A DNA stretch of 64,000 nucleotides, taken from Sophora flavescens (Eukaryota; Streptophyta; Magnoliopsida; Fabales; Fabaceae). Below the pieces are notes generated by a model, which did no database searches, was not told the origin of the DNA, and saw only the letters and a program-made list of their open reading frames with translations. How positions within the stretch are numbered: the stretch's first letter is position 1; the number at the start of each line of letters is the position of its first letter. Below are positions 45,629 to 56,647 of this stretch, in pieces. The translations under genes and the position numbers were made by a program. Where the stretch lies: contig CM061064.1 of assembly GCA_030762895.1 (NCBI GenBank), forward strand, positions 235,878,586 through 235,942,585, in the 5' to 3' direction.

Positions 45629-47302
45629 AAATTATTTGATCTTTAGGTATCCATATTTTTCTGGGTCCTTTTCTGTTAGTTCTAGGTGTCTGTAAAGACT
45701 TTCTTCTCTTCTTATGGATATACTTAGACATAACATGTCTAGTTTTTCCACAGAAGTTACAAATAGGTGTCGATTTGGTTACAGTTGACTTAACAGATAC
45801 TGTAGGAGCTTTAGTTGATACTTTATGATGTGTCTGATGGACATATCCAATACCTTCTTTGTTAAGAGAGTGCTTCTGACTACCAAGTAGCTTAGTCAGA
45901 TTGTCTCTACGATTAACAAATTTTGGCAAGATCAGAAGTGAGCTATTCCACTTTCTGTTGAATTTTTTCAACTTCTTCAGATGGTGATGTTTCACTTGAG
46001 ATCTTAGCTTCATTAGACTTTTCAGTCTTCATCTCACTGTTCTCTTTAGCCAACTTCTCGCACTCTTGAGATTTCTGTTTATGCTTACTGGTGAGCTTTA
46101 CATTCTCTAGAGGGATTTGAAGGCTTTAGATAAGCAGTTGGATTCCTCCATCAACTCCTCATATGTACCTCATCATTAGAGTCTGAGTCAGTGTTGGCCA
46201 TCAAACAGAGATTGGCTTCTTCCTCTATTTTTTCATCAGAAGATGTTGACTCTAGATCCTCCCAAGTAGCCATCATTCCTTTCTTCTTCTTCTTGAAGGA
46301 TTTCTTAAAAGAGGCCTTCTTGAGTTGAGGACATTCAGCCTTGAAGTGACCGGGCTTCTTGCACTCATAGCAAACAATTGGACTTTTGTCTGTTGAGGTG
46401 GATTCTTTGAAGTTCATGTCCTTGTTGAACCTTCTGAATGGCCTATCCCTCTTGAACTTCTTTTTCTGTAGGAGAAGCTTGATCTTCCTGGTCAGGAGAG
46501 ACAATTCTTCATCACTCTCAGAATCCTCGAGTTCTGATAGGTCAGCATCACTGGATGACTCATCTGCCTTCAGAGCCTTGGAAACTTTTGCTGACTTTTG
46601 ATCAGCTTTCAGAGCGATTGACTTGCCCTTCTTTGGTGCAACTTCATCTCCAAGTTCTTGCTCATGAACAGTGAGTGTTCCAAGAAGTTCATCCATAGTC
46701 AAGGTAGTGAGATCCTTGGCTTGAGAGATAGCAGTGACTAAAGGTCTCCACTGTTTGGGTAAACTTCTCAGAATCTTTCCAACCTTCTCAGCATTGGTAT
46801 AGACTTTGCCAAGAAATTTTAAACTGTTGATTATAGTTTGAAATCTTCCAATCATTTGAGCAACAGATTCTCCTTCCTCCATGACGAACAATTCATACTT
46901 TCTGACAAGTATGGCAATCTTTGACTCTTTGACTGTGGTTGTTCCTTCATGTGTGACAGCTAAAGTGTCCCATATTTCTATGGCAGAGTCACAGGCACAT
47001 ACCTTCTCAAACTCCTCCGGACTGAGAGCACAAATGATGCTATATCTAGCTTTGTGGTTCAGCTCTCATTTTGTCTTTTCTGCGGTGGTCCATTGAGCTT
47101 TTGGTTTGTCAGTGTTATCATCATTCTTGGGAATGAATGGACCATCTGTAATGACATCCCAAATATCAGAGTTTGTAGATAGAATGAACCATTGAAATCT
47201 ATCTTTCCAACAGTTGTAGTTTTCTCCATTGAAGTAAGGAGGTCTGGTTAGGGAAGCTCCTTCAGTCTGATGACTTCCACTTGAACTAGCTCCAACAGTC
47301 AT
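45516..47302 (-). pseudogene. Copia gag
   Basis: The minus strand starts MTVGASSSGSHQTEGASLTR, then RPPYFNGENYNCWKDRFQ, the copia gag (UBN2-like) N-terminus. The gag core (SVAQMIGRFQTIINSLKFLG, LRSLPKQWRPLVTAI), an acidic linker, and a genuine CCHC knuckle CYECKKPGHFKAEC follow at 46,300-46,370. Further downstream is a second, degenerate knuckle (CNFCGKTRHVMSKY). The frame is interrupted between 47,066 and 46,891 and again near 46,100. The protein would form the virus-like particle. Confidence 0.88.
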
Positions 47303-47357
47303 GTCTATTCTTCAGGACCTTTGACCTCTACACTGTTAGATGCTCAACCCAGAGGCT

Positions 47358-47371
47358 GAGCTATGATACCA
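47358..47371 (-). other. Primer-binding site, initiator tRNA-Met type
   Basis: The minus strand reads TGGTATCATAGCTC two bases after the LTR end CA at 47,374, as usual for copia. Confidence 0.85.
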
Positions 47372-47373
47372 AC

Positions 47374-49499
47374 TGAAATAGACAAGTATAAACACGAGGA
47401 ATGGGGGGAGGGGGGGTTGAATTGTGTTTATCAGAATTTAAGCAAAGTTGAAATCTTTTCGTAAACAGAAGCTAAATTTGGACGAGTGGAAGAATACAGG
47501 ATGGACGGGTGACTTTTGCAAACACACCACTCGATAGACGTAAGAAAACTAAGCAATTAAAGAGTTTAAGGAAATAGAGATTGACACAGTTATTTATCCT
47601 GGTTCACTCTTCAAAGCAAAGAACGACGTCCAGTCCTTGGCAGCACCGAGATTTATCCACTATAACTGATCAGGTTACAGACTCAAGTATTATTTGCACA
47701 CCTAGCCTCTTCAGGCTCAAAGACAAGTATTCTTTGCACACCTAGCCTCTTCAGGCTCAAGACAAGTATTGTTTGCACACCTAGCCTCTTTAGGCTCAAA
47801 GACAAGTATTCTTTACACACTTAGCCTCTTCAGGCTCACTCAGGTTTGTTTGAGAGATTTGGTTTGTAATGAATACAACTTAGACAAGCAGAACTTTCAC
47901 TAACACTCAGAGAGTGGTTTAAATGTAAAGCTTAGGAAAGTCTGCGTAATAACTTCAAATGATTTAAGAATAAAGAATGAAAGAATGAAGAAATTAATGC
48001 GCAGAGTAATGGCTTTTAATGCAGTGTGTATTCTGTTTCTTCATCTTCAATGACTTCTGTATTTATGGTCTTCAAGCATTTAAGATTCGTTAGAGACATT
48101 CCCTCAGATGTTGGCTTTAAACAGAACTTCATTAAATGCAATAGAGTCGTTCTGGGCAGCCATTAATGCAAAAGAGTTGTTGGTTGTACTCTAACATGAA
48201 GGATCATGGCTTTATGCATCGTGATACAGCCATATCGGAGTTGTGCATAGAGCTTTTTGTATTTTGCTGAGCACACTTCCTTTTGCGTGTAAGGACCAGA
48301 GGTACTGGGGAATAAAGCAGGTTGGAAGCATTCTTTAACTGGTCTTTGGTTCTGATTATCCAAGGTTGCTTCTGACTTTTCTTGATAATCATGAAACTGA
48401 GTAGGACTAGGAGAGAGGGTTTCAAGTCTCTTTCTGGTTCTTGAAATACGATTCTGATAATCCTTATAGAATTCACGTCTATAAGATAAGTGCTTCCATC
48501 TTAAAAATAGCCACGTCTATCTAGCCATTTGAGTTTTCATTCGGGATAGTAGACGAGATCCATATTAAGGACTCAGCAAGTCTAAAGACTAGTGTGGACG
48601 AGCGCTTCCGTCACCTTTAGTGGACGAGCACTTCTGTTACTTTAGTGGACGAGAGCCTCTTGCACTTCAGTGGACGAGAGCCTCTGTTATTTTAGTAAAC
48701 GAGAGCCTTTGTTACTTTAGTAGACGAGAGCCTCTGTTAGTTTAGAAAACGAGCTCCATATGCCATGTCATTGGACGGATACTCCTTTAACTGGTTGAAT
48801 GTAACCTAGTAGACGAGCTCCATATGCCACGTCATTGGGAGGACCATTCTGATTCCTTAATGGACGAGCTCAATCTGCCACGTCATTGGACGGACCATTC
48901 TGATACCTTAATGGGCGAGCTCCTTCTGCCACGTCATTGGAAGGACCATTCTGATACCTTAATGGACGAGCTCCATTTGCGACGTCATTGGACGGACCAT
49001 TCTGATACCTTAATGGATTAGCTCCATCTGCCACGTCATTGGACGAGCCATTCTGATACTTTAATGGATGAGCTCCTTCTGCCACGTCATTGGACGAGCC
49101 ATTCTGATACTTTAAGTAGACGCTGGCTTTCATCACTTTAGTGGACGACCACTTGTGTCACTTTAGTGGACACAATTTTATATCTCTTGCGTTTTGGACG
49201 TGCGCTTCAATCACTACAGTGTTGGACATTTGTTTCAATCACTTGTGTGGTGGACGTGAGCTTCTATCACTACACTGTTGGACGTGAGCTTCTATTACTT
49301 GTGTTGGACGTGAGCTTCTATCACTACACTGTTGGACGTGAGCTTCTATTACTTGTGTTGGACGTGAGATTCTCTTATTTAATCTACACACTTGATAGAC
49401 AGGTTAGCAACCAGTATGAAGGTTAATTAAATCATTAGCCGATGTTTAGTTCTCATCAAAACCTAGGGAAATGCACATCAGACATTTTAGAGACTTAAC
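47374..49499 (-). repeat. 5' LTR of the copia element
   Basis: 2,126 bp, partner of 20,370-22,383, with the same three tandem-array blocks (47,690-47,850; 48,760-49,120; 49,190-49,370). The ~60-bp block has one more unit here, which explains much of the 112-bp length difference. The minus-strand start is worn (GTTAAG, the initial T being replaced). No target duplication matches the left flank of copy 1's 3' LTR. Confidence 0.9.
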
Positions 49500-50664
49500 T
49501 GATGTGACATGATGTAGGCCATGACATTTTTTATTAGAAAAAAAGTACATGGTGATCTCACATAGGTGCCATGTTATATTTCGTCCAATTTTTCCCAGAA
49601 GCAACAATTTTACTTTCATCTTTCTCTCTTGCCTCTCTCCTCTCTCCTCTCTCCTCTCGTCCCCATTTCAATTTTTCTTCTCCGTCTTGCCACAGATTTT
49701 CCTCTCATTTTCTCTTCAATATTCTGCTCCTCTTCCCTCCTTCATTTAGCTTATTCGTTCTTTTGATAGGTTGAAAAATACCTGTCGTTTCCTCAATTCG
49801 TAGACCAGCTCCTTTCATTGTTTCGTCATTTCCTCTCTCTATCAATCATCATTTCTTCGCCTACCCAGTCTCTGGTGGTCATGTCAACGACGTCCACGGT
49901 GGTGGGTCTGGAACCGGTTCCTCATGAAAGCGCAGCGGTGGCTTCGAAAAAATAATGCCGATGCTCCATCGTGGTGATTCCAAGAACAAACGGTTCTCTA
50001 CAATATTTCTTTGCAAGATGAATCAGAGAACAAGGGTTTAAGCACTTTGCATCACTCCCTCTCTGGTATGATTCTTCAATCCTAGGGTCCTCATTAGATT
50101 AGAGTTTTCTATTAGTCTTTTCCTTACTTTTGTATTTCTCAATTGAATATACACATTTGTAGGCAGAAGTTGATATATTTAATGAATAGAATATAGTTCT
50201 CTATTCTCCAGATATTTTCGAAAATTGATCAGTCTCAACTTTTAGGGTCATTATTTCACATCATAGGTTCCTGATGTATATGGAGTTTTCCAATTCAAAG
50301 TTAGTACCAAAAATTTGGATATACAAGCTTATCTTTATCAAAGCAGGTAAGTGGTGATCCTCTAATATTTTATTTCAATATTTTTAAGAGTCATATTCTA
50401 CCCTAATCCCTTTTCCTTGCAGAAATTCAAACCCACTCTCTGCATCATTAGATTTACCTTTCTATACGAGCATGGTCACATCAAAATTTCTCATATATTC
50501 TAAAATGTACTCTCTCATTTAGATAACGTTTGGCCTGTTGCGTGAAAGCCTGGTGGGAAGTCAATGAAACCAGACCCCTAAACTTAGCAAAGAGTACTTT
50601 GCAGCGGTGTAGAGGGATCTTAGTTAAGAGGAGCTATTGCTAATATGATCAATCGGTGGGGTGT
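49500..50664 (+). other. Host-derived flank with gene-fragment features
   Basis: Not transposon-like. 49,610-49,700 is a pyrimidine-rich leader-like stretch (repeats of ctctcct). 49,870-50,080 is relatively GC-rich, with short broken frames. 50,267-50,346 is an OST48-like exon. It ends with GGTGT at 50,660-50,664, the target duplication of the gypsy element. Confidence 0.45.
50267..50346 (+). pseudogene. OST48/DDOST-like exon fragment
   Basis: An 80-nt exon with an intact acceptor (catcatag) and donor (gtaagt). The first part reads VPDVYGVFQFKV, which I recognise as the conserved C-terminal luminal segment of the 48-kDa subunit of oligosaccharyltransferase (the ER enzyme complex that N-glycosylates proteins). 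The second part reads LGYTSLSLSKQ, but in a frame shifted by one base, so a single base has been lost in between (near 50,312). Neighbouring exons of the gene were not found on either side, so this is a captured or relic fragment and not a gene. Confidence 0.7.
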
Positions 50665-50854
50665 TGTAACATCCTAAAATTCTAACATAATTAAGTTAAA
50701 TAATAATAATAATAACAATAATAAATACATAATAATAATAATAATATTAAATTATTAAAAAAGTGTAGCGCAAATAAAATGTAAAGGGGAGATTTAGTGT
50801 AAAGAAGTGATGGTAAAGGGTTATTGAAATTTATTAACTATTATAAATAATTCA

Positions 50855-50894
<40 letters not shown>

Positions 50895-51027
50895 ATATTG
50901 CATTATTTATAATAGTTAATAAATTTCAATAATCCTTATACCATCACTTCTTTACACTAAATCTCCCCTTTACATTTTATTTGCGCTACACTTTTTAATA
51001 ATTTAATATTATTAGTATTATTATGTA

Positions 51028-51075
<48 letters not shown>

Positions 51076-51109
51076 TAACTTAATTATGTTAGAATTTTAG
51101 GATGTTACA
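50665..51109. repeat. Palindromic 3' LTR remnant
   Basis: 445 bp that reads nearly the same on both strands. TGTAACATCCTAAAATTC.. at 50,665 is mirrored by ..gaattttaggatgttaca ending at 51,109, with arms of about 200 bp (including acaataataa/ttattatt runs, gcgcaaataaaatg and gtaaaggggag) around an (AT)n centre at 50,860-50,895. The right half is the expected start of the gypsy LTR; the left half is its inverted copy. The rest of the LTR (about 1.6 kb) is missing. Confidence 0.9.
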
Positions 51110-51110
51110 T

Positions 51111-51125
51111 TTTCTCCCCTCCTTA
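51111..51125 (-). other. Polypurine tract of the gypsy element
   Basis: The minus strand reads taaggaggggagaaaa directly before TGTAACATCC, the LTR start. It is the expected plus-strand primer. Confidence 0.75.
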
Positions 51126-51195
51126 TTGAATTTCGTCCCCGAAATTCTCACGTCTCACCCAAACTACACAACATTAAAGGTAATGCAATACGAAG

Positions 51196-52376
51196 TTATG
51201 TACCTGTGCCGAAAAGATCTGGATGATGTTGTCTAACATCTTCCTCAAGTTCCCAGGTAGCTTCCTCTGGAGTCAACCCTTCCCAAATCACTTTCACCAA
51301 TGGGATCATCTTGTTCCTCAGAGTTTTTGTACTCTTGTCAATGATCTGAATAGGTCTGGGCTTAAAGATTAAATTATCCTTCAATTGTATTGACTCAGGA
51401 GCTATCACGTGTGAAATATCTGGTACGTACTTCCGGAGTTGAGACACATGGAAGACGTCATGGAGATTCGACAACTGTGGTGGAAGAGCCAATTGGTAAG
51501 CAACAGGCCCAACTCTTTTTAGGATTTGAAACGGACCCATGAAACGAGGGTTGAGCTTTTTGACTTTCATTGACCTCCCAACCCCAGTCTTAGGAGTGAC
51601 TCTCAAGAATACATGTTCCTCTTCCTGAAATTCTAAAGGCTTCCTTCTCTTGTCGGCATAACTCTGTTGTCTACTTTGTGCAGCGCGCATCCTTTCCCTA
51701 ATGACTTTAATCCTCTCGGTGGTCTCCTGGACTAACTCTGGTCCTAGCAGGGTCTTCTCACCCACCTCACACCAACATAAAGGGGACCTACACTTCCTCC
51801 CATAAGGAGCTTCATAGGGTGTCATGCCGATGCTAGCGTGATAACTGTTGTTATAAGCAAACTCTATAAGAGGTAAAAAATTTATCCCAACCCCCACCTT
51901 CATCTAAAACACATGCTCTAAGCATGTTCTCAAGGGTGTGAATGGTCCTTTCCGACTGACCGTCCATTTGGGGATGATAGGTTGTGCTAAAACTCAACTT
52001 AGAACCAAAAGCCTGTTGGAAAGCCCTCCAGAATCTAGAGGTAAACCGTGGGTCCCCTATCTGACACTATAGAGGTAGGTATGCCATGAAGCCTCACTAT
52101 CTCCTTAATGTATAAGTCTGCTAACTTATTCAAACTATAGGTTGCCTTAATTGGCAAGAAGTGAGCAGACTTGGTCAACCTATCCTCAATTACCCATATG
52201 GCATCTAAACCCAAACGAGTCCTAGGTAACCCCATCACAAAATCCATAGAAATCCTCTCCCATTTACATTGAGCAATTTCTAAAGGCTGCAACAAACCCG
52301 AAGTTCTCTGATGTTCTATCTTAACCTTTTGACATACTAAACACTTGGCTACAAAGCTAGCCACATCCCGTTTCAT
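51196..52376 (-). pseudogene. Gypsy integrase with chromodomain-like C-terminus
   Basis: Minus strand: zinc-binding tail (CLVCQKVKIEHQRTSGLLQP), catalytic Asp in SMDFVMGLP and second Asp in VSDRG (52,376-52,050), then a frame break near 52,050. The rest of the core (FAYNNSYHASIGMTPYEA), the GPY/F-type region (FMGPFQILKRVGPVAYQL, LHDVFHVSQLRKY) and the chromodomain-like end (VIWEGLTPEEATWELEEDV) follow to 51,196. The third catalytic residue lies in the stretch with altered frame (about 51,900-51,960). The chromodomain is thought to steer insertion toward certain chromatin. Confidence 0.9.
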
Positions 52377-52948
52377 TCCTGGCCACCATACATCCAGGTG
52401 AACTTCCCCTTATGAGCTTCCTCTAAAACTTTCTCTCTAAGGCTCCCCTCCTTAGGAACAACAATTCTATTCTTAAACAACACTAGACCATCAGTAGACA
52501 ACACATAATTCTCTTGATCTAAAAGAGATTGTAACTCCTGGTCTAAAAGCTGCTCTCGCCTAATCATTTCTCTAAGGTCACTGTAAATTTCTAGTCTATT
52601 CAACTTCAAGCATAGAGCACTAAGAGACACATTTAGGTTCATGTCCCTGAACTCCTCTAACATATTCATCTCTCGGACCATCAAACTAGACACATGCAAG
52701 GTTTTCCTACTGAGTGCATCAGCCACCACATTGGCTTTCCCTGGATGGTACTTCAACTCGAAATCATAGTCCTTAAGGAATTCCATCCACCTCCTTTGCC
52801 TCATATTCAATTCCTTCTGGTCAAACAAATACTTAAGGCTCTTATGTTCACTAAAAACCTCAAACTTTGCACCATACAAATAGTGCCTCCAAATCTTAAG
52901 AGCAAAGACTACTGCTGCTAACTCAAGGTCATGAGTAGGGCAATTCAC
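52373..52948 (-). pseudogene. Gypsy RNase H and linker
   Basis: Minus strand: LELAAVVFALKIWRHYLYG, FSEHKSLKYLF (where the usual TDHKSL motif has Ser in place of Asp's neighbour region), RRWMEFLKDYDFELKYHPGKANVVADALSRK, then the linker to integrase. Upstream, a stop near 52,960 separates it from the reverse transcriptase connection. Confidence 0.85.
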
Positions 52949-53119
52949 CTCATGTGTCCTAAGCTACCTAGATGCATAAGCCACTACCTTGCCTTCCTGC
53001 ATCAACACACAACCTAAACCATTCTTAGAAGCGTCACAATGTACCACAAAACTCACTGAAGGATCTGGAATGATTAAGACCGGTGATGACACCAATCTCC
53101 TCTTAAGCTCCTCAAAATT

Positions 53120-53992
53120 CTATTCGCATTCCTTATCCCACTCCAAAGATTTTCCTTTCCTAGTCAACTTGGTAAGAGGTAAAGATAGTCTAGAGAACCC
53201 TTCTATGAACTTCCTATAGTAACCTGCCAGTCCTAGGAAACTCCTCACTTTCGTCACTGACTTAGGTCGCTCCCATCCAAGCACCGCATCAACCTTACTA
53301 GAGTCAACCGCTACACCACTCCTAGATATGGTATGTCCTAAAAACTTCACCTCATCAAGCCAAAATTCACACTTTTCTGGCTTTGCATACAATTGCTCTT
53401 CCCTCAGAATCTGCAACACTGACCTCAAATGCTCCTCATGATCCTTTGGTGTCCTAGAGTATATCAAAATATCATCTATGAACACCACCACAAAGCTATC
53501 CAAGAACGGCCTAAAGATCCGATTCATGTAGTCCATGAAAACGGCTGGAGCATTGGTCACTCCAAAGGGCATCACTACATAGTCGTAGTGCCCATACCTT
53601 GTCCTAAAGGCTGTTTTAGGAATGTCCTCATTCTTGACTCTAATTTGATGGTATCCCGATCTTAGATCTATTTTGGAAAACACTGACGCTCCCATCAGCT
53701 AGTCTAAGAGGTCATCTATCCTAGGCAAAGGGTATTTATTCTTGATGGTCACTTTGTTCAACTGCCTATAGTCAACACATAGCCTCATGGTCCCATCCTT
53801 CTTTTTCACCTGTAGGACAGATGCTCCCCAGGGTGACACACTAGGCCTAATAAACCCCTTCCCTAGCATCTCCTCTAACTGTTTCTTAAGCTCACTCAAC
53901 TCTAAAGGTGCCATTCTATAAGGCGCTACCGATACTGGTCCACTCCCTGGCACTAGATCTATGTCAAACTCAACTTCCCTATTCGGAGGCAA
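53120..53992 (-). pseudogene. Gypsy reverse transcriptase
   Basis: Minus strand: MPPNREVEFDIDLVPG, then KKQLEEMLGKGFIRPS, VKKKDGTMRLCVDYRQLNK, an in-frame stop at 53,696-53,698, then VFSKIDLRSGYHQIRV, MPFGVTNAPAVF, catalytic VFIDDILIYS, and the thumb region FLGLAGYYRKFIEGFS. The catalytic residues are all present. One nonsense codon splits the enzyme. Confidence 0.92.
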
Positions 53993-54471
53993 GCCAGAGA
54001 CATCCTTAGGGAAACATCCTGGAATTCACACACCACGGGTATAGCCGTCACATCACTGTCAGCCTCTATCTTAGCAGAGAATAAGAGTACATATCCTTGA
54101 GCTCCCTCAACTAAGCACTTATGACAAGCAACAACAGAAACAATAGAACTGGGTACGGGAAAATCATTAGACATTGGTTGTATAGGAATGGAGATAGTTT
54201 TATCAAAGCAATTTATGACAGCATGATTTGCAGACAACCAATCCATACCAAGAATGACATCTAACCCAGTCATGGGTAAGCATATAAGATCAACAAAATA
54301 AGGTACACCTTGGTACACTAAGGGGCAGCTCAAGCAAGCAATAAAGGTAACAAGTTTATCATTTGCAGGAGTAGCTACACTCAAATCATATGGCAACTTA
54401 GAAATAGACAAAGATGGATTTTTCACACACTCTAAAGATATAAATGAATGAGTTGCTCCTGAATCAAACAA
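53959..54471 (-). pseudogene. Gypsy aspartic protease (copy 2)
   Basis: The frame begins MFDSGATHSFIS and includes LGMDWL. It is full length here, running on into the linker before the reverse transcriptase with a change of frame near 53,990. It is the undeleted counterpart of 26,389-26,818. Confidence 0.9.
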
Positions 54472-54532
54472 TAGAGTAACTTTTCCCCTGTACGAGTTGA
54501 AGAAATTCAGCCTCCTTCGGATCTAAGCTGCC

Positions 54533-54802
54533 TCAGAATGATGGTGGGTTGTTCTTCTTGAATTCGGAAAGTCCCCACGTGCTAAGGGTCCTAGGTTGCC
54601 ACCACTCCATTAGTGATTGGCCTCCATTCCCATTCAGTTGACGGAGAGTCTTCGCCCGCGCTTGCATGACTCTGGCTATACAATCCAAAGCTGGCGCAAG
54701 TGCAACGTTCGTCCCTCGCCTATTAATCGCCATAAATCTGCTCACTACCAATGAAATACTGGGTTGATCAGGTCCAATATCCCAAAGAATAGCATGCAAC
54801 AT
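54533..54802 (-). pseudogene. Gypsy gag N-terminal remnant (copy 2)
   Basis: 89 codons, nearly identical to 26,880-27,149 (a few substitutions, e.g. near the FKKNNPPSF end). The same internal deletion removes most of gag. Confidence 0.7.
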
Positions 54803-54875
54803 TTATAACTCTAACAAGCATCCTATGCGCCCAAGTTTTGTTTCATAAAAGTCCCAATGCCACAGTCCGATTTAG

Positions 54876-54897
54876 AATCGAATTGCTTTGATACCAT
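54876..54897 (-). other. Primer-binding site, initiator tRNA-Met type (mutated)
   Basis: The minus strand reads TGGTATCAAAGCAATTCGA, two changes from the copy-1 site. The adjoining LTR end is TTATA in place of TTACA. Confidence 0.85.
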
Positions 54898-54900
54898 AAA

Positions 54901-55046
54901 TATAACGCCCTTCGTTACATTAGTAACCCAAAACAAAATCAATGAAAAATCCTTTAAATAGTTTTAAATTAAACAAACTTGTCATAAAAAATTTGCGACT
55001 TAATCGGGTCTGAAAATACCTCATATTAATTAAAATAGATATAAAG
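54901..55046 (-). repeat. Gypsy 5' LTR, part nearest the primer site
   Basis: Equals 27,248-27,393. Interrupted at TAAAG by the solo LTR insertion; it continues at 60,901. Confidence 0.9.
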
Positions 55047-55253
55047 TGAGACACCCCGTTGTGCCCCATTGTATTATTACATTAACACCTTAATATTTAT
55101 TTACTTAATCGCGCGCTTATCGTTGAAAATACGTAAAAATTAAAACTTATTTAATTATCATATAACTTCTTCAAATTTAAAACACACCAACGTTAATATA
55201 TATAAATACACACCTGTTTATTTATGACAATACCAAAGCACTGTTAAGGGTAC

Positions 55254-56542
55254 TGATGAGCCTCTGTTTGACTGGTTTTATAACCAGTAAAGACCTTGGC
55301 TTTGTGCTTATTTTATATCATTTTCACCCAAATTAGACTTGATTGTCCTTAAGTAATATTTTGAGTCTGTAAATTGTTTTAAAGTTAATTTAGTTGATTT
55401 AGAATGAATAAAGTATTTACTTTTATTTTCTGTTTTTCAGGTTAATAAAATAAAATAAAATAAATCTGGAGCCACTCGCCCCGCGAAGGATTTCTCGCCC
55501 CGCGAGTCATGCAAGCCTGAAAAGTCAGAGACGATCACGGTTTACCCGTGTTGAAGATCACGGCCGTGGCAGTTTTGAAGTTGAAGCGTTCGCCTCGCGA
55601 GAATTCATTCGCCTCGCGAATACTTGAAAGTCAGAAGCCATCACGGTTTGGGCACGTTGAAGGTCACGGGCGTTACAGTTGAGAATTTGAAGAGTTCACC
55701 TCGCGAAGATATGCTCGCCTCGTGAGAAGACCAAGAGTTGCAGACCTTTCGCATAATTCACCTCGCGAGAAGTGCTTCGCCTCGCGAGGACCTGGATTCC
55801 AGAAACATGTATATAAGTAGTTTTAGGCAGAACTGAAAGAGTTAATCAGAGTTAGCCAGTTTTGGCTAATCTTTGGTAGACAGTAGTAATACTTTTCAGT
55901 AGTTTATTTCTTTTCTTTTATTGTTTTCTTTTGTAATGGAGAATTAGTCTCCTAGATTAATCTACTGCAATTGGTTTCTGTTAACACTTGAGGTTCTGTG
56001 ATTCTGTTTCATTTGCTCTTCTCTTTTCAATGCCATATTATATGTTTCTGTTTGTTATTTCAGCAATGTATAGTGTGGTATTGTTTCATTTCGGTGATGC
56101 TATGTTCCTATATATAATCGCGTTTGTTATTTCGCGTGTGTTCATTCATGTTCGTTTGTTCATGAGAGCTTAACCCCGTTTGTTATTTCGGGAATAGGAA
56201 CATACATCTGTAGTAGTGATTGCGTTGTTAATTGTTGCTACAACCGGGAGGGGATTAGTATCTGTTTAGGCTTTGCATGAACCAATGATAGTGGGAAACC
56301 AAGAACAGTAGGTTAATCGTCTTTTGTTTATTTGTTACTCTATTTAACTCCTTTGTTTTCATTATTTTGTTTTCTTAATTTAGTTTCAAATCTCAAAACC
56401 CCCAGTTCTAACTTTTTCTAACTTTTTCTATTAATAATAACAACACCTAAAGAGTCCTTGAGAGACGATCCGAGTTGTCGCACTATACTGCATTATTTTA
56501 ATAATCGCTCGTTCTTTTTGGCGCGTGGCGACAGCGCGGTCA
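55254..56542 (+). repeat. 5' LTR of the Athila-like element
   Basis: 1,289 bp, TGATGAGCC to GCGGTCA. Eight TCGCC(C/T)CGCGA-type motifs in four pairs (55,484-55,789) lie just before a TATA box (tatataag, 55,810-55,817). Several motifs carry C-to-T or G-to-A changes at CpG relative to the other LTR. Confidence 0.92.
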
Positions 56543-56547
56543 AAAAT

Positions 56548-56566
56548 TGGCGCCGTTGCCGGGGAC
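56548..56566 (+). other. Primer-binding site, tRNA-Asp type
   Basis: TGGCGCCGTTGCCGGGGAC begins five bases after the LTR. It is complementary to the acceptor end of tRNA-Asp. Confidence 0.9.
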
Positions 56567-56647
56567 TCTGGTTTGTTGTTATTAGCAGAAAATAAAATTT
56601 AAAAAAAAAAAAAAACCTTTTGCATTCCTGAATTAGTTCTGTCTGCT

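Larger units (their letters stand above)
44840..49499 (-). mobile_element. Ty1/copia retrotransposon, 5' part (copy 2)
   Basis: Minus strand: 5' LTR (47,374-49,499), primer site, gag, protease and the N-terminal part of integrase, cut at 44,840. It overlaps copy 1 over 44,840-46,107 (equal to 25,118-26,387) with high similarity. Together the two copies cover an entire element. The truncation point coincides with the inferred tandem-duplication junction, not with an element border. Confidence 0.92.

Noticed and set aside
49549..49774. Three overlapping Ser/Leu/Phe-rich ORFs
   Set aside because: All three frames are open over a pyrimidine-rich leader-like stretch; this reflects base composition.
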